A DNA stretch of 64,000 bases from Cardinalis cardinalis. Taxonomy: Eukaryota > Chordata > Aves > Passeriformes > Cardinalidae. The stretch spans positions 2,203,266 through 2,267,265 of the forward strand of contig JACDOX010000082.1 in the NCBI GenBank assembly GCA_014549065.1, read 5' to 3'. Under the pieces are notes generated by a model. It was not told the DNA's origin and did no database searches. It saw only the letters and a program-made list of their open reading frames with translations. The position numbers were made by a program, and so were the translations under genes. Of the stretch, positions 1-12,000 are shown one piece after another. Within the stretch, counting starts at the first letter, position 1, and each line of letters opens with the position of its first letter.

Positions 1-3000
1 AAAATGAATAATCATACCAGCCTGAGACTAGAGCCAGGGGCTAGAACAGAAGTGGATAAAAGCTGTGTAAAAATAAACATTTTAAAAAAGAAAAGCATTA
101 AAGCATCCTATCTGCTAATTTTGAAATACTTTCTTTTTCCCTCCAATGTTTATTTTTGTGAAGAGAGATCCATCTATCCCAAGCACCAGAGCAGGTGACC
201 CAGTGGCATAGTTATTTCCTGATGAGTCATCCATGTCCTGAGCTCAATCTCCTCACCTCTATCCCAGCAGGAAGACTTGTTTCATACAGCTCCATCAGAG
301 CGTTCATGGTGATGTCTTAAGTGCCATTAAAATCTCAAACCACTAAGACAAATGCTTATTCCTCACTTTTACTCATCTCCCCTTCTATTAAGAAATCCAT
401 TAATGACCAATGATATTTAATGACTAGCTTTTCAAAATATCTTTATATGATTTTGCCTCATTTAAAAAAGGTTTCCCTAGTTTTGCCTCAAGTGTTCACA
501 AAACGCTCTGAGTCTAGAGTCATGGGTCTAACACAGAGTTCCCTGCCATTGTAGCATACTCAATTTGCTCTGGTGCATTTTTCCCTAGTCTGGGTCTGCT
601 TTTTCTCTTCCTGTTCCAGCAATCAGGGCTTAGAAATGCTACATTTTTCAGGTGAANAAGCTCATTTTTGAGGTATTGTCCCATGGCTGCTCCAAACAGC
701 CTGGTAATCCTAGCAGCCAGCAAAAGCAGTATCACAGGCAGGGCTTCCAAACTGAGCATGCAAAACACAAGAACTCAACATGAGTGACCTACAGAAGGAT
801 CATGAATGACCAATAGACCAGTCATTGTGAAACTCATTGTGTTATTTGGCAAATTTAGAAAAGCAGGCATCTAGAAGCACAACTGCAAGCCTGCATAGCC
901 TTTGGATGGAGCTCCTGTGGTTCTTTGAGTCTCTTCAGATGAGCTCCTTTCCTTCTCNCTGCTTCAGGTTTCTTATCTAGCCNATGGGACTGGTGATTAC
1001 TGCTGGCTTTTGAAGCCACCTGGAAATCTACTGATGAATAATGATAATGGCATGCTACTATCTTGATGGGTTTTCTCAAACTGCTCNTAAAACACTTCCC
1101 CTCAAAATGAACATGGGCTGCCACTGGCGACCCAGTTCTTANTCCTACACCATACATCCAACTGCAGCACAGTGCAAAGGACTCTGTAAGCATCTCTTGG
1201 GATTTTTCATCACTGTGACCTCAAACTTCCTATGCTTCTTATAGAAATGCCAAATTTATTGGCATCACTTACTGGGATGTTTTTAGTGGAGTGAAAGTCC
1301 TTGGGCAAGGACCTGTGTTCTGCCTGGGGATAAACAANAAGATGTACAGGCTCAGCTCTTCAGGGTTTATTGGCTAGCCATGAATAGCAGTGTTTACAGA
1401 GTCCCTGTCCATTTTTATGGCAAGCCTGGCTCTGAAGATTATGGGGCAGCTCTGAGCCTTCCCACAAAAGCCTCAAGATAGACTGAAGGCTGTCCTAAGG
1501 AGCCATGGACTGAAATGACCCAAGTTCTATCTCTCTCCCAGGTTGAGTCAATTGAAAGTACTCATCACTATTGAATAAATCTGTTATTTGGGGCCAACAC
1601 ACAGCATTTGATACCATGACCTACCTTAGAAAAAGATGGTACCCACTGTGGTACCAACNGGTCACCTATATGGCCCAGATCATCTGAACAGAACTACAAG
1701 CTTTCATTAAGCACATGCAAAAGCATCTCTGCACAGCATCCACAAGACAGTTCACTCAGACTCTTCAGTCTGTCTTGCAGCCCAGACACATCTACAGAAG
1801 CAATGTGCAACTTCTTTCAATTGTCTGCTCTCCCTTCTAAATCTAAAGCAGCACCTTAGTCATCTTCTCCTCAGGTCTTCTGACAAGCAAAGGGGAAGGA
1901 AAAAATTTCACCAGAAACTAAGGGGAAAAACACGTGTGAAGTATAGGTTGGTTAATTCAGCAATCACTTTCTCAAAACAGCCTAGATCACATTTGCTGAG
2001 CTAAGAGATAAAGAGGTACAAATTATCAGGTAAAACAAAGATTTATTGAGACAGCCTCAACAACAAAAGCTGAAAACAGACACTAAGAAAACACAGCCCA
2101 AGATATTTTCTCTTCTCTGGCAAGACTGAGATAGGTACTTGGAGAAGAAACCAGTGTCTAAATTCCACTATTAGAAGAGAGACAACCTCNGGTGTAGCAC
2201 TTCTCCACTAATGTGGTTCCCAATTTCATTAGCGCTGCCTTGAGATTTTTTGCTATCAGGAAGCAGATCTAAAGAAATACTGCCAAGAGTAGCCAGGAAA
2301 TTTTGCCAGGAAAAGAGCTGACCATACAGGCTCTGTGTACAGATGAGCATTTCCTCCCAAGCCAGCGGTATCTCAGGCCAAGAATATCACTAAACACTCA
2401 GGAAAAGTAATAGATAACAATAGAAAGATTTGAATGTGTTGAAATACCAGGCCAATTTTTGGCAGATACTTAATTGCAGGAACCTGTTCTTTAAATGTTC
2501 ACTGCACTTTAACCAGCCTCAGCTCTTCCCTTACACAGAAGCATATATATTTTTAAAAGAAAGGCAACCAGACAAACAAATTGTCAGGTAAGCCATTCAT
2601 GTTGTATCCTCACAGTCAGTTCTACCACACCCAATCTCTCTAAGAACTTAGTACTTAGTTCTAAGTACTTCCTGGCTGCGTTTTTGTTTTCTGATAAAAA
2701 TATAAAATGAGCAATAAATGTGGGAAANGCACATTTTCCATCTCCAGAAGCAGAACACATTTCTTGTAAATCATGGATTGCCACCTTCCACCACTCCAGC
2801 CAGATGAGTAGCCCACAAAAATCAAAAAGCAGCCTTTTTACTGAGGTTTGGCTTACTTAGAATAACAAATCAGAAACATCTTGGGAACAAAGCACCATGT
2901 GTCTTTATATTCCTACTTGGAACCAAGCCAGTCTCTTCTGTCTCTACTGCAACCAGTGAAATAAATGGTAAGCCTACATCCACATCAATGAAAGCTGTTC

Positions 3001-4564
3001 AACAGTTCCAGGAATAAGTTATCAGGGAAACACTATTAGTGTGCTAAATATTTAGTGTCACTTGGCCTTCAGTAAAAAGGAATTGCTTCGATTAGCTAGT
3101 TAAATTGGGTCAGATATGCCAGACCTTCCCAANATCATAAGAGAGAAAAATGAGTCAGAGCAGGGATGCTTTCTTGTGNAATTACCTACTGAACTCTGCA
3201 GACAATGAAATTATGCTCCAGGCAGATAAGGTAAGTTTCAAATGCTAGAGCCTCCCCCTAGGAATCTTCTAACTTGGAGTGCCAGGAGTGTCCCTTCCAG
3301 AAGGGCACAAGTGCCACAGAAAGCACCACACTGCTTGCTAAATGCCTCTCACCTCCTTCATGCTCAAGCACTGGCTGAACACGTGCCACCCTTTCAAGCC
3401 CCGGGTATTTGATCCCCATGTGAGATGATTNAGTCAATGCCAACCAGAAAGGAGGGCCAGGCCGTCAGATCAGGCTGATCTGAAGGGCCAGAATATCTCA
3501 TCAGCAACTCTTTCTCCTGTGTAATCATCTCTTATAAAGAAAATTAAAATTAACTGGAAACAGTACAATCAGGTTCCTTGCACAAATAAAAAATGCTATA
3601 CCCAAGGCAGGGTCACTTGCAGTGAGAGGTGCAGATGACAGCACCTTCCACACAATCTAGACNCAACTAGCTGTTCACATAAAGGGCCATTTCACCTTTG
3701 CATATCCTAATAAGAAATTCAATTCTATTTCCTGCTGCCTGTTGTGTGTGTGGTACCTTCAATAGCTTCCAGCTCTCATGCTGAAAGGGAGAGTGAGTTC
3801 ATCCCCACTCAGGTTCTCTGGCCTGTCGTGGCTCTGCAGGACTGTCCTCATTTAGTCTGCTGCTCCTTGCAAGGAGGCTCCTCCACACCTCTGGGCCTCT
3901 TCCANTTCCCACACTTTCACCCTCAGCACAAGCAGCAGGCAGGCAGGCTGGCCAGCAGGTTCATACAGTTACATAGAAGCCCTCCTGGTTTTCTTCCTTT
4001 CCTACAGATCCTAATGCTGNATCCACTTTCATCTCAACTACTGCCATCTCTCCAGCTCCATCCTCAGCTGNCACAGGCTGTGATGACAGCTCTTCCCCCT
4101 GAGGGGTCACTGCCAGCTCAGAACCACCTCATCACCACCTGTGAGACAGACAGCCCACCCTCATGTGCACAGCCCTATTTCCTAACAAAGCCTGTCACCT
4201 GTGCTGGGTGACACTTGTGCCTGAGCTGCCAGAACTGAGGACCAAGGCAGGGAAGTCGTGGTGAGACCATAACACTGTCAGAACTGCTATCATTCTTTCC
4301 AGTATGCAGGGACAAGCGTTCAGGTTCCAAGCTGGGGACTATAAATTCNATTTGGGGCACACCTACTCAGTTCCCAGACAACACAAGTGCACAGTGCATG
4401 ACCCAGAACACCAGCATCAAAGAAGAGAAAGAATAACCAGCACAAGACTAAGAATTCATTTCATCTTAGCAAATGGTTTTTCAGCCTCACACTATTACCA
4501 TGCTAAATCACTTTTACCTCAAGCTTGACTAGGTTGTTATTTGTATCACACACAGTAACCACCA
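1..4564. other. Flank downstream of NFKBIZ, no gene seen
   Basis: This stretch lies beyond the predicted NFKBIZ polyadenylation site. I found no open frame resembling a known protein, no RNA gene and no clear interspersed repeat. It is moderately AT-rich and carries scattered single Ns. The short open frames read as chance. Confidence 0.5.
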
Positions 4565-4580
4565 GAACTGAATGAGCATG

Positions 4581-4586
4581 TTTATT
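4581..4586 (-). terminator. NFKBIZ: Poly(A) signal AATAAA, likely NFKBIZ 3' end
   Basis: The plus strand reads TTTATT, so the minus-strand transcript carries AATAAA. About 30-45 nt further along the transcript (plus 4535-4555) is a GU-rich run, GTTACTGTGTGTGATAC, as expected of a downstream polyadenylation element. Both parts are seen directly; actual use is inferred. Confidence 0.55.
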
Positions 4587-5582
4587 CAAACACAAGTTAC
4601 ACAGAACCCTTCAAGAAATACATTGCAACTAAGCCTTTACATATCAGATTTTTTCATTTAGCTTGTCTACAAGACATACTTTGCCAAAACAGCATAATCA
4701 GACTAATTAAATGGTTACAACAGAGTGCATGTGATGAAAAAAAAATAGTTTAAGAACAAAGACCATACAGAGAACATATTACTGGAGTACAGCCCAGCAT
4801 GGAACATTCAGAAAAATGACAGGAGGAAGTTTTATCCAACAGAACACAAGTATACAGCATCATTAGTATACCTTTTCCATTAATAATTATTAAAAAATAG
4901 AAAAACTGTTAACATCAAATATTACTTTGCTAGCGACTATACCTATAAGGTAAAACCATGAATGGACTAACTCTGCTTAGGAGGTGGAAAACTTTTAAGT
5001 CTCTAGAATTAACTAGAGCTCAATTCAGCAAGCTACTTATGCATGTGCTTAAGCCCCACCAACACCAGTAAGGCTTACACATGTTGAAGTATTATAATTA
5101 ACATTGAGAGATTTCAGCATGCATCAACAGTGAAGTGCAGCCAAACACTTGCACTGAATCAGGATTAAAAGTACAAGTTACATACATACTATAAAAATAA
5201 TGATCCTCCTCTCTCAATCTATTGTTCTATCACAAGAAAAACCCCTACTGGGTACGAGAAAAACTGACACAGTCCCCTGAGGAANCACAGCTTTTCCTGC
5301 TTTATTACACAACTCCAAAAGTATGCACAAATCAGTGCCAGGGACAATCTATCATAACTCTACTTTCCAACCTCAGTCTTTCAGAAAAACAGAATTTACC
5401 CGATTTGCACCAGTATAGTATAATAACTCTGTATGCAATTTGCAAGTTCAAGATCAAGGAACTTGTTTCTTCAGATCCTTCCCCAAGTGATCAATAGATT
5501 CACAGAACTATACAGCTGTACAATAACATCAGTGACTATATACAATCCTGCACAAGATACTGGAACAAAGCCGCAAAGTTAC

Positions 5583-5592
5583 ATAAATAAAT
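5583..5592 (-). promoter_or_regulatory. NFKBIZ: AU-rich element in NFKBIZ 3'UTR
   Basis: The transcript strand reads ATTTATTTAT, two overlapping AUUUA pentamers. Such elements recruit destabilising proteins in many cytokine-response mRNAs. Function here is inferred from sequence alone. Confidence 0.4.
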
Positions 5593-5895
5593 GTTCAACT
5601 TCAAAAATATTTAATGTCTCTTACATTTAAGTGTTACTAAAAACACAACAACAATCTCTGCAATTTTGACCTGTATCAGCCCATTCTAAAATTTTTTAAA
5701 AAAATTCCCAAAGAATTGCGCTTCTCTAGAAGTTATCTGTGTGGCTGTTTAAATAAAATCAGTCTCGCCNTAGCTATGAAATACAGAAAATACAGGTAGC
5801 CAGGCAAATGTTCCACATACGTGGGAATGAAGCATTCCCTTTTGGTTGGAGGAATTTGATTGCTGGGTTTGGGGCTTTTTTACTCTTATGTAACC

Positions 5896-6039
5896 CACTA
5901 TATAATAGTGAACAAAATACTTTTGTTTCATAGAAACAACTAACATTTGCCCACACCAGGCAAATGCTCTATTTACAGATAGATTAGGACTGCCTGACTG
6001 ACAGTGAGTGTAAGTTGCTGAACTCCAAGAAACATGGAG
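5896..6039 (-). promoter_or_regulatory. NFKBIZ: Hairpin cluster beside the NFKBIZ stop codon (candidate translational silencing element)
   Basis: Five inverted repeats follow the stop codon in transcript order. They are 6039-6023 (CTCCA, 7-nt loop, TGGAG); 5983-5968 (TCTAT, loop CTGTAA, ATAGA); 5966-5944 (CATTTGCC, loop TGGTGTG, GGCAAATG); 5939-5923 (TTGTTTC, loop TAT, GAAACAA); and 5910-5896 (CACTAT, loop TAT, ATAGTG). All stems are perfectly complementary. The loops contain pyrimidine-purine-pyrimidine triplets (UAU or UGU), as favoured by Regnase-1 and Roquin. From memory, mammalian NFKBIZ has a translational silencing element of several stem-loops in the first 165 nt or so of its 3'UTR. 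Folding and equivalence are inferred. Confidence 0.65.
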
Positions 6040-6040
6040 C

Positions 6041-6094
6041 CTAAAACGGCGACACTCTCTGCTGAATCGCCTTCCCTTTGAGGATACGTCTTAT
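6041..6094 (-). CDS. NFKBIZ: NFKBIZ coding exon 12 (aa 683-699 and stop)
   Basis: It encodes IRRILKGKAIQQRVSPF and then TAG. The first 13 residues follow the human tail closely (human has S for A at one site), while the last four differ (human APPY). The acceptor is CTCCTCTCCAG. The exon continues into the 3'UTR. Confidence 0.93.
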   Translation of the reverse strand: MRRILKGKAIQQRVSPF

Positions 6095-9000
6095 CTGGAG
6101 AGGAGAAANAGACAGAAACATCAGTATTCATCATCTTGAAGTGAGTCCTGAAAAAAACCNACCCTAGATCCAGTTTTGCATTCATTTATCCAAGCCTAGG
6201 TCCTGAGTTCAGTCACACCAGAAGTGATCCCACTTTACAGCATTTGAACCAATGAAAGGCAACAGTCAGCAACTCAGCTACACTTATGTTACTTAGCTTA
6301 GGTCAAGAGTCAGTTTTTTCATCAAGTAGGAAAAAGTGATTTTCTTCCTCTGTTACTCAGGCCTAAGAACTGACATTACTAATTCTGACAAGAGCAATAA
6401 AAGCATGAACTCAGGCCATACTGAGATGAGCAAAAAAAGGAGTATTACGTCCAGTATGTTGCAGGGTTAGAGAAACAAAGACTATCTTGACAGGTAAAAG
6501 CTTTGAAGATGGAAAAAATAAAAGCTGCATGTGAAACCTAAAATTTCAGGTCTGTATACTCTGCCTGATCTTGGTGTTGAAGCTAAAAATCTAAAGAATA
6601 AAATGGTATTTGTTAAATATTTTCCTTGAAAGCTGCAACTCAAAACCGAAAAAAAAGTTCTGGAGTGGAACGCATCTTTTGTGTGGACAGGGACAGATGG
6701 AAGGAGAGGGCTGTTAGGAATTTTTTACCTGTTCCCCTACAAGGCCATCAGGAACCAGATGAACTGGCTGCTCGTTCTCCAGGTTCCTGGCGCTGGGATC
6801 GGCTCCCTTGCGCATGAGCAGGCGCACAGCGTCCAGCTGGCTCACGCGGTACTGCAGGCTGGCCGCCACGTGCAGGGCTGTGTTGCCATTGTAAGCCTGG
6901 GGAACACAAAGCAACTCCATGAAGGAAAAGTGAGAGCATGAGCCTCTCTTTTCTCTATCTGTATTATGGAAAAATCACCATACCTTTGCATTAACAAAAG
7001 AGAGATAGTTGGGCAGCTCCAAAAAGAGGCGAATGAGCTCCAGGTTTGCTTCTTCTGCTGCCAAATGTAAAGCGGAGCGACCACTTTTGCGATCCTATCA
7101 AAAAAAGAAACTGTTTAGTCTTCCCTGCAGGTGCTTCACCTATCCAGGGGGAACATGCAGACAAATAAAAATAGAAAGCAAAGTAACTGCAGAGTGTTGA
7201 GCAAACATACTTGCACTACAATCCATCAAAAGTGAATCTGAATACATATATTTTAATATCAACATCTAATGAACAATGGAACCTGATCTCAGCTGCAGGT
7301 AAGCTTACATAATGTAATATTTGATATTTTGGCTAAGTAATGGTCTGGCACGNCACAGACCTGAACTGCACAGCTAAGCAGTTTTTAATTAAAAACTGCA
7401 GTTCAAGAACAANGTGTCATCAGCACCCTACTACTATGGGTACCTCAGAGTGCTCCAAACATACTCTTACTTTTACAACACTCACTCACTGCANCCAGCA
7501 TAGCACCATTCTTAGCCTACAGATTAGACTGTCACCTCCCTCCTTCCACAGGGCTTGTTTGCATTGATAATACCCTGCTCTGNATAAATGGAGCATTCTC
7601 ATCCCATCTGGGTAAATTAAGCTGTAGGGAAGCTTTCAAATTAATCTTCTTCCCTTGTAATAAATGCAGCGTGGGAGAAAGGGACACAGTCTGCTTCCAC
7701 ATTCTCTCTGGATCTGGCACTTCAAACCAAGGCATTTTACTTACTTTTGCTTCAACAGAGGCTCCCATTTGTATCAGGATCTTGATGGTTTCTACCAGGC
7801 TCTTGTTTCTCAGCAGAAGCTCCTGGACCTCAGGGGAGTGAGGCGGCTGACAGTTCTGCAGTTCATGCAGCACAGCATTATGGGCCAGAACTGCACAGTG
7901 CAATGCNGTCAAACCTGAACATCAAAAAAAANCCATAAAAATCATCATGAATGAACAAATGCAATACAGAAGTATTGACTGGTTGCTTGTTTCAGAGGTT
8001 GGATAAAGAAGCTTCTACCCCCATTAAGCCCAGGGATGGTTCCATATTTGTAGGTGACAGTGACTGGTCTCAAGCAGCCTGAGATCTGGACTGTCCATCA
8101 ACAGAACTGTGAGCTCTCAGCCAGCTGATGATGCTACTGTGAGCTCTCAGCCAGCTGATGGTGAAAGAACCAATTTCTAATATATTTTTGTACAAACTAT
8201 ATGCAAGAAAATGTTGTTTTATGGAAAACGAGTCCAAATAGAAAAGCTTTCTACTGCCAGATTCTGGCTACTGTATCCACTGACACAACGCTGGCACTCC
8301 AATGTTTTAACAATGGCCAGTTACAACCTAAGTTCTCCATGCTAAACACAGCAATCACATGGAAGAGGAAAGAGCTCCTGACGGACAAAGACTAATCATG
8401 TTTTCATCTGACAGGTATGTCAACTGCACCTGTGAATTTCCATCTGAAAAGGAAATATTACATTTTATTGCATTCCCATCAGTAGCTATAAAACACTGTA
8501 CTATCCAGTAACTCTGTAAATTATAAACTCTTAACTACTCACCATCATAGTTTGTTGCCTCAAGGTCCACATACTGATTGCTTCCCATAGCTCCCTTTTG
8601 GATTGCCTACAAAAGTGGGAACAGGTACACATTTACATCTTATCCAAACCACATACTGCTTCAAATTTGTTTATTGTCTTACTGCAATAGCTGTAATAAA
8701 GTCACAACAAATAACAGCATCCCGGGAAGTGTTCAAGGCCAGGCTGAATGGGCCTCTGCGCAATCTGGTCTAGTGAAAGGTGTCACTGAGCACAACAGGG
8801 GCATTAGAATTAGAAAATCTTTAAAGTCCTTTCCAACCCAAACCATTCAATGATCTTACAATTAAGAGGAGACTTACTGTTTTGGTTCGGTAAACTAGAG
8901 GATTCCCTCAAATTACTCAAAAACNTTGATGAGAACCTTAATGAGAAATTCAGTCCCACTTTAAGCTCTGTGTGTAGACAGACTCACAAGGCTACCCAGA

Positions 9001-12000
9001 GAGAAAGACAAAGGAAGGACTTTTTTGGTGTGGTGGTGTTTCCAGAGTTTCCCAGCACAGCTAAGGGTAAGAGTCAGTGGCTGGGGCAGAGCTGTGCCTG
9101 CCTGGCTCTTACCTGGAGGACCTGGGCATGCCCCTTCTCAGCGCAGACATGCAGCGGCGTCCTGCCCCAGCAGTCTGTGGTGTTCACCTGAGCCCCCAAG
9201 CTAACCAGGTCCTGCACAATGAGATGCTGATTGGCAGCCACAGCAACCTGGAAAGCACTCTGCAAACATCAAGAAGAAAATTTAAGCTATTAGTCATCTG
9301 ATCTCTAACAGGAAAGAGCAACTAAAACAAATAAAAACCCTAGCTACGTGGTATTATTTTAGCAGTGATTATGAATACTAGGAAGCCAGGACAAATGAAG
9401 CAGAGCACATAGTTTTACCAGCTCAAGGTGATCCCAAGAAGTATTAATAGCTCAAGGTTAATATTAGTATGCAGGCTAAATCTTGGGGTTAATATTAAAT
9501 AAGCATTTCACCACATCATTCCCAGGGTTCAGACATGCAGAAGCATTCAGGTGCAGAAANCAGGTGCAAAGATTTTTTTCAGAACCTCACCTGGCCATTG
9601 TGCTCTTTAATATCCAGCATGTGCAGGGCAGCCATCTTCCTTGCAAGAACGTAGGAGAGTGCTCGACGGCCCTGGGCCACAGCAATGTGGAGGAAGCTGC
9701 AGGAACAAGATGCAACAGAGTTACACCACCAGACACAAACCAGGGCCCAAGACAGCAGAGAACCAAATGTCTAGAAGAGATACTATGCTGCCAGCTTCAG
9801 ACCTCCTCTGTGTAACTAAGACAGGAATATGGGGATTTTCTTACCAGGGCAATTTGAANCATCTAAATTAGTTGTTCCCCCCCACCTCCTTTAACCAAAT
9901 CTAACAGTAAGCACCTGAAGTTAGAAAATACATCTACTCAAGTGTGCTGGAGCGCTGCACAGCAGCCATCAGCAAAACCACACCTTTCCCTTGATCAGCC
10001 AAACCACTGCACTTGTGACACAAACACTGCTATTGAACTGCTTCACTATAACCCACAGTCTGCCAAAACCCAAACAGAAACACTCCCCAACCTCCCACNG
10101 AAGAAACAACAAGATAAACGGCACTCACGTGTCTCCATCGGCATCCTTTGCAAGGAACTGGTCTTGAGATATGTTAGCCAGTTTGTTCTCCTCCTGTTCC
10201 ACTTGCCACTGAAAAAATGACTTGCCCAGCTGCGTCGTGCTCCTGGCAACGTTTTGGTCAGGCAGCGAGACATTGAGAGCAGCCAGAGAGATGCTGCGCT
10301 CCAGACTACCACAGAGGTTGCTGGAGAGCAAGCTGNAGTTTGGGGCATGAGGGGGAGCCTCGGCCTGGGGCTGGGCACTGCTCAGCGGCTGGAGGGGAGC
10401 GGAGATGTTGTCCGAGCCCTCCGAGTCGTTCAGGAGGGCGGAGAAGCTCTGCGACGGGCAGTACGGCAGCTCGTGGCTCTCAAAGGTGCTCTGCTGGTAG
10501 GCAGGAGACTGGTCACTGCCAACAAACGGCCTGTAGTCCAGGGAGCCATCTGAAGGGTAATTCTGCGACAAATCTTGGCTCTGGGACGCAGGGAACTGGT
10601 AATGCTGCGGTGGATCAAGCATGTGCTGGCTGGTGTGGTCTTGGAATGCTTGGTACTTCTGGGACGGGGAGAACGCCTGTGTTCCAGGGCCGTCCTGGTA
10701 CTGCTCAGCAGGAGAGCCGTGGCTGGAGACTGAGTGCAACCAGCTCACCTGCACCGTGTTCAGGGAAATGGGGCTGGACTCGTTCTTGATGTTTATAATG
10801 TTCTGAAGCAGATCAGAGCTGCTCTCGTGCTTTGGCTCAGCTTTATGGGTCTCCTCCATGCTATCCATAGAAGTTGGTGTCTGGGGTGGGGTCTGGCAGA
10901 TGGGGAAAAAAAAACCAACACAAGGCAAATCAAAACAAGCTCCAGGAAATTAGAGGTATAGTTGTATCTGGTAGTTTCTGATTATACAAAGCAAACTGAA
11001 AAATAAAGGCNTGGAAAAACTTACTACAACTTACCAAGAGATGTGGGTGAACATTCGCTTGGCGTTTGAAAGAAGGTCCATCAGAAAGGAGTTCAGGAGC
11101 CTTCCTTTTGCCACTGTGGCCCAGTATGCTCTTCAGTTCTGATGAAAAGGAAATAAATTTAGAATCCATTTAAAGGTTACTCTTACAATTAATTAAAATG
11201 TTACTGCAGGGTATGTATTAAAAAATGGTCTACCTGTGTATGGTTCGTAGTTCACCAATCCTCCTTGTGCCTGTTAAGAAAAATCCGAAAATTTCTGTTA
11301 TTATAATGTTATTTCTGGGGGAAAACAAACAAAAACAAATAAACATTAAAAAAATCCACCCCAAAAAAAACCCCAACAACAACAAGAAAGCAGCTGTGAC
11401 TTCCTTCTATAAACACAGAATATACCTTACAATAATTCTAGTACGNGGTTGTCTAACCCTAACTTAATTGCTTTTAATTAAGGTTAGAAAATGGAAATAG
11501 TTTAATGAAACTTAAATAAAACCCACTGGTTTTCTTTAGGCTTTTCAAGCCATTTGTTTTAATACCACAAAACTCCAGAAAATCTAGAGAAATACATTAT
11601 TCCTTCCAGAGACCAGAGGATTTGTTTGAAACATTAANAACCCAGCCAATTTTACAATTCTTTAATGCCATGAACTTTCCTATGCAAATATGTTCCTCTG
11701 AAAACACTTATCTAGGAAGCTTTTAAACACGCACTCACAAAAAAGAATCTAATCAAATCAAAAATGCCCTTTAATCTTCTCAGAATTTCCTGTAATTTTT
11801 TTGTCCTTTCAGACTGAAAGGGTCTACCTTTACACTGTATGCTTTGCACAGAGAGGCGCAATAGCATGACAAACAAATCTGAGAAAAATCCCTAACCCTT
11901 CCAATGAATGATCTCATTCCAGCCAAAACGGAATTTCTGTGGTTTCGCAACACAAATGTATCGTTATCCAGACTCCCTTTAGAAAATAAAGCTTAGTAAG

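Larger units (their letters stand above)
4565..6040 (-). other. NFKBIZ: NFKBIZ 3'UTR (predicted extent)
   Basis: The segment runs from the NFKBIZ stop codon to a predicted cleavage site about 15-20 nt past the AATAAA at 4581-4586. At about 1.48 kb it is close to the length I remember for the mammalian 3'UTR. It is AT-rich, starts with a dense group of inverted repeats (5896-6039) and holds an AU-rich element near 5583-5592. The family mRNA is short-lived and controlled through this region in mammals; that it is so in this bird is inference. Confidence 0.6.
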
